DNA of 64,000 bases from contig OZ244209.1 of assembly GCA_965216885.1 (NCBI GenBank), forward strand, positions 4,712,001 to 4,776,000, written 5' to 3'. The notes below the pieces were generated by a model, which had not been told where the DNA came from, made no database searches, and worked only from the letters and a program-made list of their open reading frames with translations. Shown in pieces: positions 61,893-64,000 of this stretch (positions within the stretch are counted from its first letter, which is position 1; every line of letters begins with the position of its first letter). This stretch comes from CAYNJG01 sp965216885 (GTDB lineage: Bacteria > Planctomycetota > Planctomycetia > Pirellulales > Pirellulaceae). Made by a program: the position numbers and the translations under genes.

Positions 61893-62384
61893 ATGAATTC
61901 GATTGATGTCATCAAAAGCAACGTCCAGATGGCCGACATGATCTGCGGCTCCTACCTTGGCGACCTGTCCGACGCGGACCTGATGAAGCGGCCGCATCCC
62001 AAGTGCAATCACATCAACTGGCAGATCGGCCACCTCGTCGTGTCGGACCATTCGCTGTTCTCCCAGGGGTTGGGCGAAGGCATGCCGGACCTTCCCGAGG
62101 GACTCGCCGAGAAATACTCCAGAGAAACGGTCGGCAACGACGACCCGACCGCCTTCGTAACGAAAGAAGAACTGCTCGCCGTCCACAAGACACAACGCGA
62201 TGCCCTGATGGCCAAACTCGATACGCTCAGTGAAGCGGATCTCGACAAGCCAACCCCCGAGGCCATGCAGTCATTTGCTCCGACTGTAGGAGTGGTACTG
62301 AGCATGATGGCCAGCCATTGGCTGATGCACGCCGGACAGTGGGTGATCATTCGTCGCGAATGTGGCAAAGACTTCGTCATGTAG
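61893..62384 (+). CDS. DinB-family protein
   Basis: The 163-residue protein has the four-helix DinB layout. Putative metal-ligand histidines are in NHINWQIGHLVVSDH and in SHWLMHAGQWVIIRR, typical spacings for the DinB/DUF1572-type hydrolase-like fold. Related enzymes include bacillithiol S-transferases, mycothiol-dependent isomerases and uncharacterised members; the substrate here is unknown. It stands alone, 18 bases upstream of the convergent proB stop. Confidence 0.85.
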   Translation: MNSIDVIKSNVQMADMICGSYLGDLSDADLMKRPHPKCNHINWQIGHLVVSDHSLFSQGLGEGMPDLPEGLAEKYSRETVGNDDPTAFVTKEELLAVHKTQRDALMAKLDTLSEADLDKPTPEAMQSFAPTVGVVLSMMASHWLMHAGQWVIIRRECGKDFVM

Positions 62385-62402
62385 ACGACGTCACACCCGG
62401 CA

Positions 62403-63545
62403 TCACTTTTGAGTGATCGCCATGTTGTCACGATGCACGACCGCGGCGTACGGGCATTGCCCCAGCGCATCATGGATCTGCCCTGTCGGCAGTTGTTTGA
62501 TCCTGCGCACCTGCTCCGACGTATAGTTCGACAACCCACGCCCAGCCTCGATCCCGTGCTGATCGCATAGCAGGACGACGTCGCCCTTTTCAAAATCACC
62601 GCGAACGTCGGCAATACCGATCGGCAGCAGACTGCGTCCCTTCTCCGTGATGGCGACGCAGGCGCCGTCGTCCAACACCAGCGTTCCCTTCGGTTGCGCC
62701 GAAAAACCAATCCACCGTTTTAGCGGACTGACGGTCTTTCCTTCCGCGATGAACGCAGTCCCAAGCACTTCGCCGGACAGCAGTCGCGGCAACACGTCTG
62801 GTTCGCGTCCCGAAGCAATAATCATGTTCTCGCCGGCCTTGGTCGCCATCCGCGCCGCTTCGATCTTGCTACGCATTCCCCCTTTGGAAACCGAGTTGGC
62901 TTTGTCACTGACAAGTGCCTCAATCGATCGGTCAATACGACGCACGGTGGGAATCACCGTGCTACCGGGAGCGTCAGGCGGGCCATCATAGAGTCCGTCC
63001 ACATCCGAAAGGATAATCAGAAGTGGGGCCCGAATCGCATTGGTAACCAATGCCGCCAGGCGATCGTTGTCGCCGAAGGTAACCATCAGTTCGTCGACGG
63101 ACACCGTATCGTTCTCATTTACGATCGGAACCGCATTGAGCTCCAGCAGCGCGAGCAGCGTGTTCCGCACGTTCAGGTAGCGTCCGCGGTCGCTGAGGTC
63201 CTCCGCCGTCAGCAGTACCTGCGCCGCGTGCGTGCCATGCTGTTGAAACGTCGAGTCGTAGGTCTCGATGAGATTGGTCTGCCCAACGGCCGCAACCGCC
63301 TGCAATCGAGCCAACCCGGTGGGACGTTGCGTCAGGCCCAATTGGCTCATGCCCGCCCCGACGGCTCCGCTGCTGATCAAAACGACCTGTCGCCCGGATG
63401 ACCGCAACTGGTGAATCTGCTCGGCGAGACTACGGATACGATCGGTGTCTAGCGTTCCGTCATCCTTAGTCAGGACGCGTGTGCCGACTTTAACGACCAA
63501 CAGGTTGGCCGATGTAGCGAGTTCCTGACGCACGAGATCTTGCAT
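62403..63545 (-). CDS. proB: Glutamate 5-kinase
   Basis: The 380-residue enzyme phosphorylates glutamate in the first step of proline synthesis. The amino-acid kinase domain has LLVVKVGTRVL, VVLISSGAVGAGMSQLG, PIVNENDTVSVDEL, FGDNDRLAALV and KGGMRSKIEAARMATKAGEN. The C-terminal PUA domain (from about residue 275) contains GTLVLDDGACVAI and GDVVLLCDQHG. It should be feedback-inhibited by proline through the kinase domain. proA is not adjacent. Confidence 0.95.
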   Translation of the reverse strand: MQDLVRQELATSANLLVVKVGTRVLTKDDGTLDTDRIRSLAEQIHQLRSSGRQVVLISSGAVGAGMSQLGLTQRPTGLARLQAVAAVGQTNLIETYDSTFQQHGTHAAQVLLTAEDLSDRGRYLNVRNTLLALLELNAVPIVNENDTVSVDELMVTFGDNDRLAALVTNAIRAPLLIILSDVDGLYDGPPDAPGSTVIPTVRRIDRSIEALVSDKANSVSKGGMRSKIEAARMATKAGENMIIASGREPDVLPRLLSGEVLGTAFIAEGKTVSPLKRWIGFSAQPKGTLVLDDGACVAITEKGRSLLPIGIADVRGDFEKGDVVLLCDQHGIEAGRGLSNYTSEQVRRIKQLPTGQIHDALGQCPYAAVVHRDNMAITQK

Positions 63546-63796
63546 GGTGACTTAAATCGCGACTTCCGACGCTGAAAACGGTGACAAATCGTTCTTAATG
63601 CGTGTCAATGTGCCCAATCGGCGAATTCGACAGGATCCACGCAGTAAAACGGTTGGTTGTTCGATCGAGTGGTCAATCTTAGAATGCAAACTGCGGGGAG
63701 CGAAGGGTCATGCCACAAAGAACTGACTGACTTTCTCTGCTCCTTCAGCCTTTCTGCCATCAATTCGCCGCATGTCGGCCATTCTCCTGGAACATC

Positions 63797-64000
63797 ATGA
63801 GCGACGAAGTTCACGACGAGTGCGGTGTAGCTGCTGTCTATCACCTGCCCAGCGACACGGATAGTCCACTTTGTCCTGCCGGTGCGGAGCAGGCCTCGCG
63901 CCTGTTGCCACGCATGCTGCTGGACATGCAAAATCGCGGTCAACTGTCCGCGGGTATCACCACGTATTCAACGGTTCGCAAGAACAAGCAGCTGATTGAT
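63797..64000 (+). CDS. purF: Amidophosphoribosyltransferase PurF, 5' part (cut by window edge)
   Basis: The frame starts at ATG 63797 and runs in frame to the last base, giving 68 residues. It opens with a few residues, then DECGVAAVYH; the Cys after the short propeptide is the position of the glutaminase nucleophile in class II amidotransferases. MLLDMQNRGQLSAGITT matches the following helix and LQHRGQxxAGI-type motif of PurF. The enzyme makes 5-phosphoribosylamine from PRPP and glutamine in purine synthesis. Confidence is limited by the short visible length. Confidence 0.85.
   Translation, partial: MSDEVHDECGVAAVYHLPSDTDSPLCPAGAEQASRLLPRMLLDMQNRGQLSAGITTYSTVRKNKQLID

Noticed and set aside
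63605..63943. Minus-strand frame of 112 codons at the right edge
   Set aside because: It overlaps the start of purF in antisense; the purF frame has the expected Cys and glutaminase motif.

Overview
The window looks like chromosomal DNA from a planctomycete of the Rhodopirellula/Pirellulaceae type. The basis is a gene repertoire rather than a database match: four secreted sulfatases, a SUMF1-fold protein, a DUF1559-type protein with an N-terminal zinc ribbon, a BBP2-family outer-membrane barrel with a cysteine-rich stretch, a dockerin/PEP-CTERM protein, a prepilin peptidase without the cysteine tetrad, many single-gene transcription units, and housekeeping genes scattered instead of clustered in operons (hisH and hisA lie 54 kb apart). 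I see 61 protein genes, two of them cut by the window edges. I see no tRNA, rRNA, CRISPR array or insertion sequence.

Layout. 1-3.3 kb: end of protoporphyrinogen oxidase, prepilin peptidase, OmpA-like lipoprotein. 3.3-6.5 kb (minus): a Tat-exported FAD oxidoreductase, preceded by a secreted thioredoxin-fold gene interrupted by one in-frame TGA that has the hallmarks of a selenocysteine codon. 6.6-10.3 kb: hisH, DUF2231 membrane protein, SUMF1-domain protein, sulfatase. 10.3-24 kb (mostly minus): spondin/dockerin protein, ankyrin lipoprotein, glyoxalase-fold protein, EamA transporter, two TatA-type proteins, sulfatase, holA, a long disordered secreted protein, DUF1559-type protein, eda, rpsT, TPR protein. 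24-30 kb: cobA-hemD fusion, BBP2 porin with terminator, a triplicated palindromic repeat, histidine kinase, small and PilZ proteins. 30-36 kb: nadD, priA, a DUF3365-like histidine kinase, rnhA. 36-45.8 kb: VC0807-like membrane protein with a lipoyl-like insert, proC, YacP-like NYN protein, VWA protein, MEKHLA protein, and an overlapping gene pair for arginine dihydrolase and ornithine cyclodeaminase. 45.8-49.7 kb (minus): a ribose-type ABC sugar importer. 49.9-57 kb: two sulfatases, PilZ protein, secreted cyclophilin, polysaccharide deacetylase and glycosyltransferase. 57-64 kb: two overlapping moeA-type genes, hisA, DinB-fold protein, proB, start of purF.

How the genes work together. The sulfatases, sugar importer and KDPG aldolase fit a degrader of sulfated polysaccharides. 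proB, proC and the arginine-to-ornithine-to-proline pair all feed proline. The Tat proteins could export the Tat-signal oxidoreductase. Porphyrin functions appear at both ends of the pathway (cobA-hemD and hemY).

The most interesting signal is the TGA at 6198-6200 (minus strand). It gives a Cys-Sec pair at the active-site position of a thioredoxin fold, and 24 nt downstream is a 7-bp hairpin with a GGUC apical loop, the layout of a bacterial SECIS element. Other points are a CX3CH haem-type motif in a sensor kinase, a lysine-less lipoyl-like domain in a membrane protein, and a sugar permease carrying what looks like half of a binding-protein lobe. All assignments come from reading the sequence; no searches were run.
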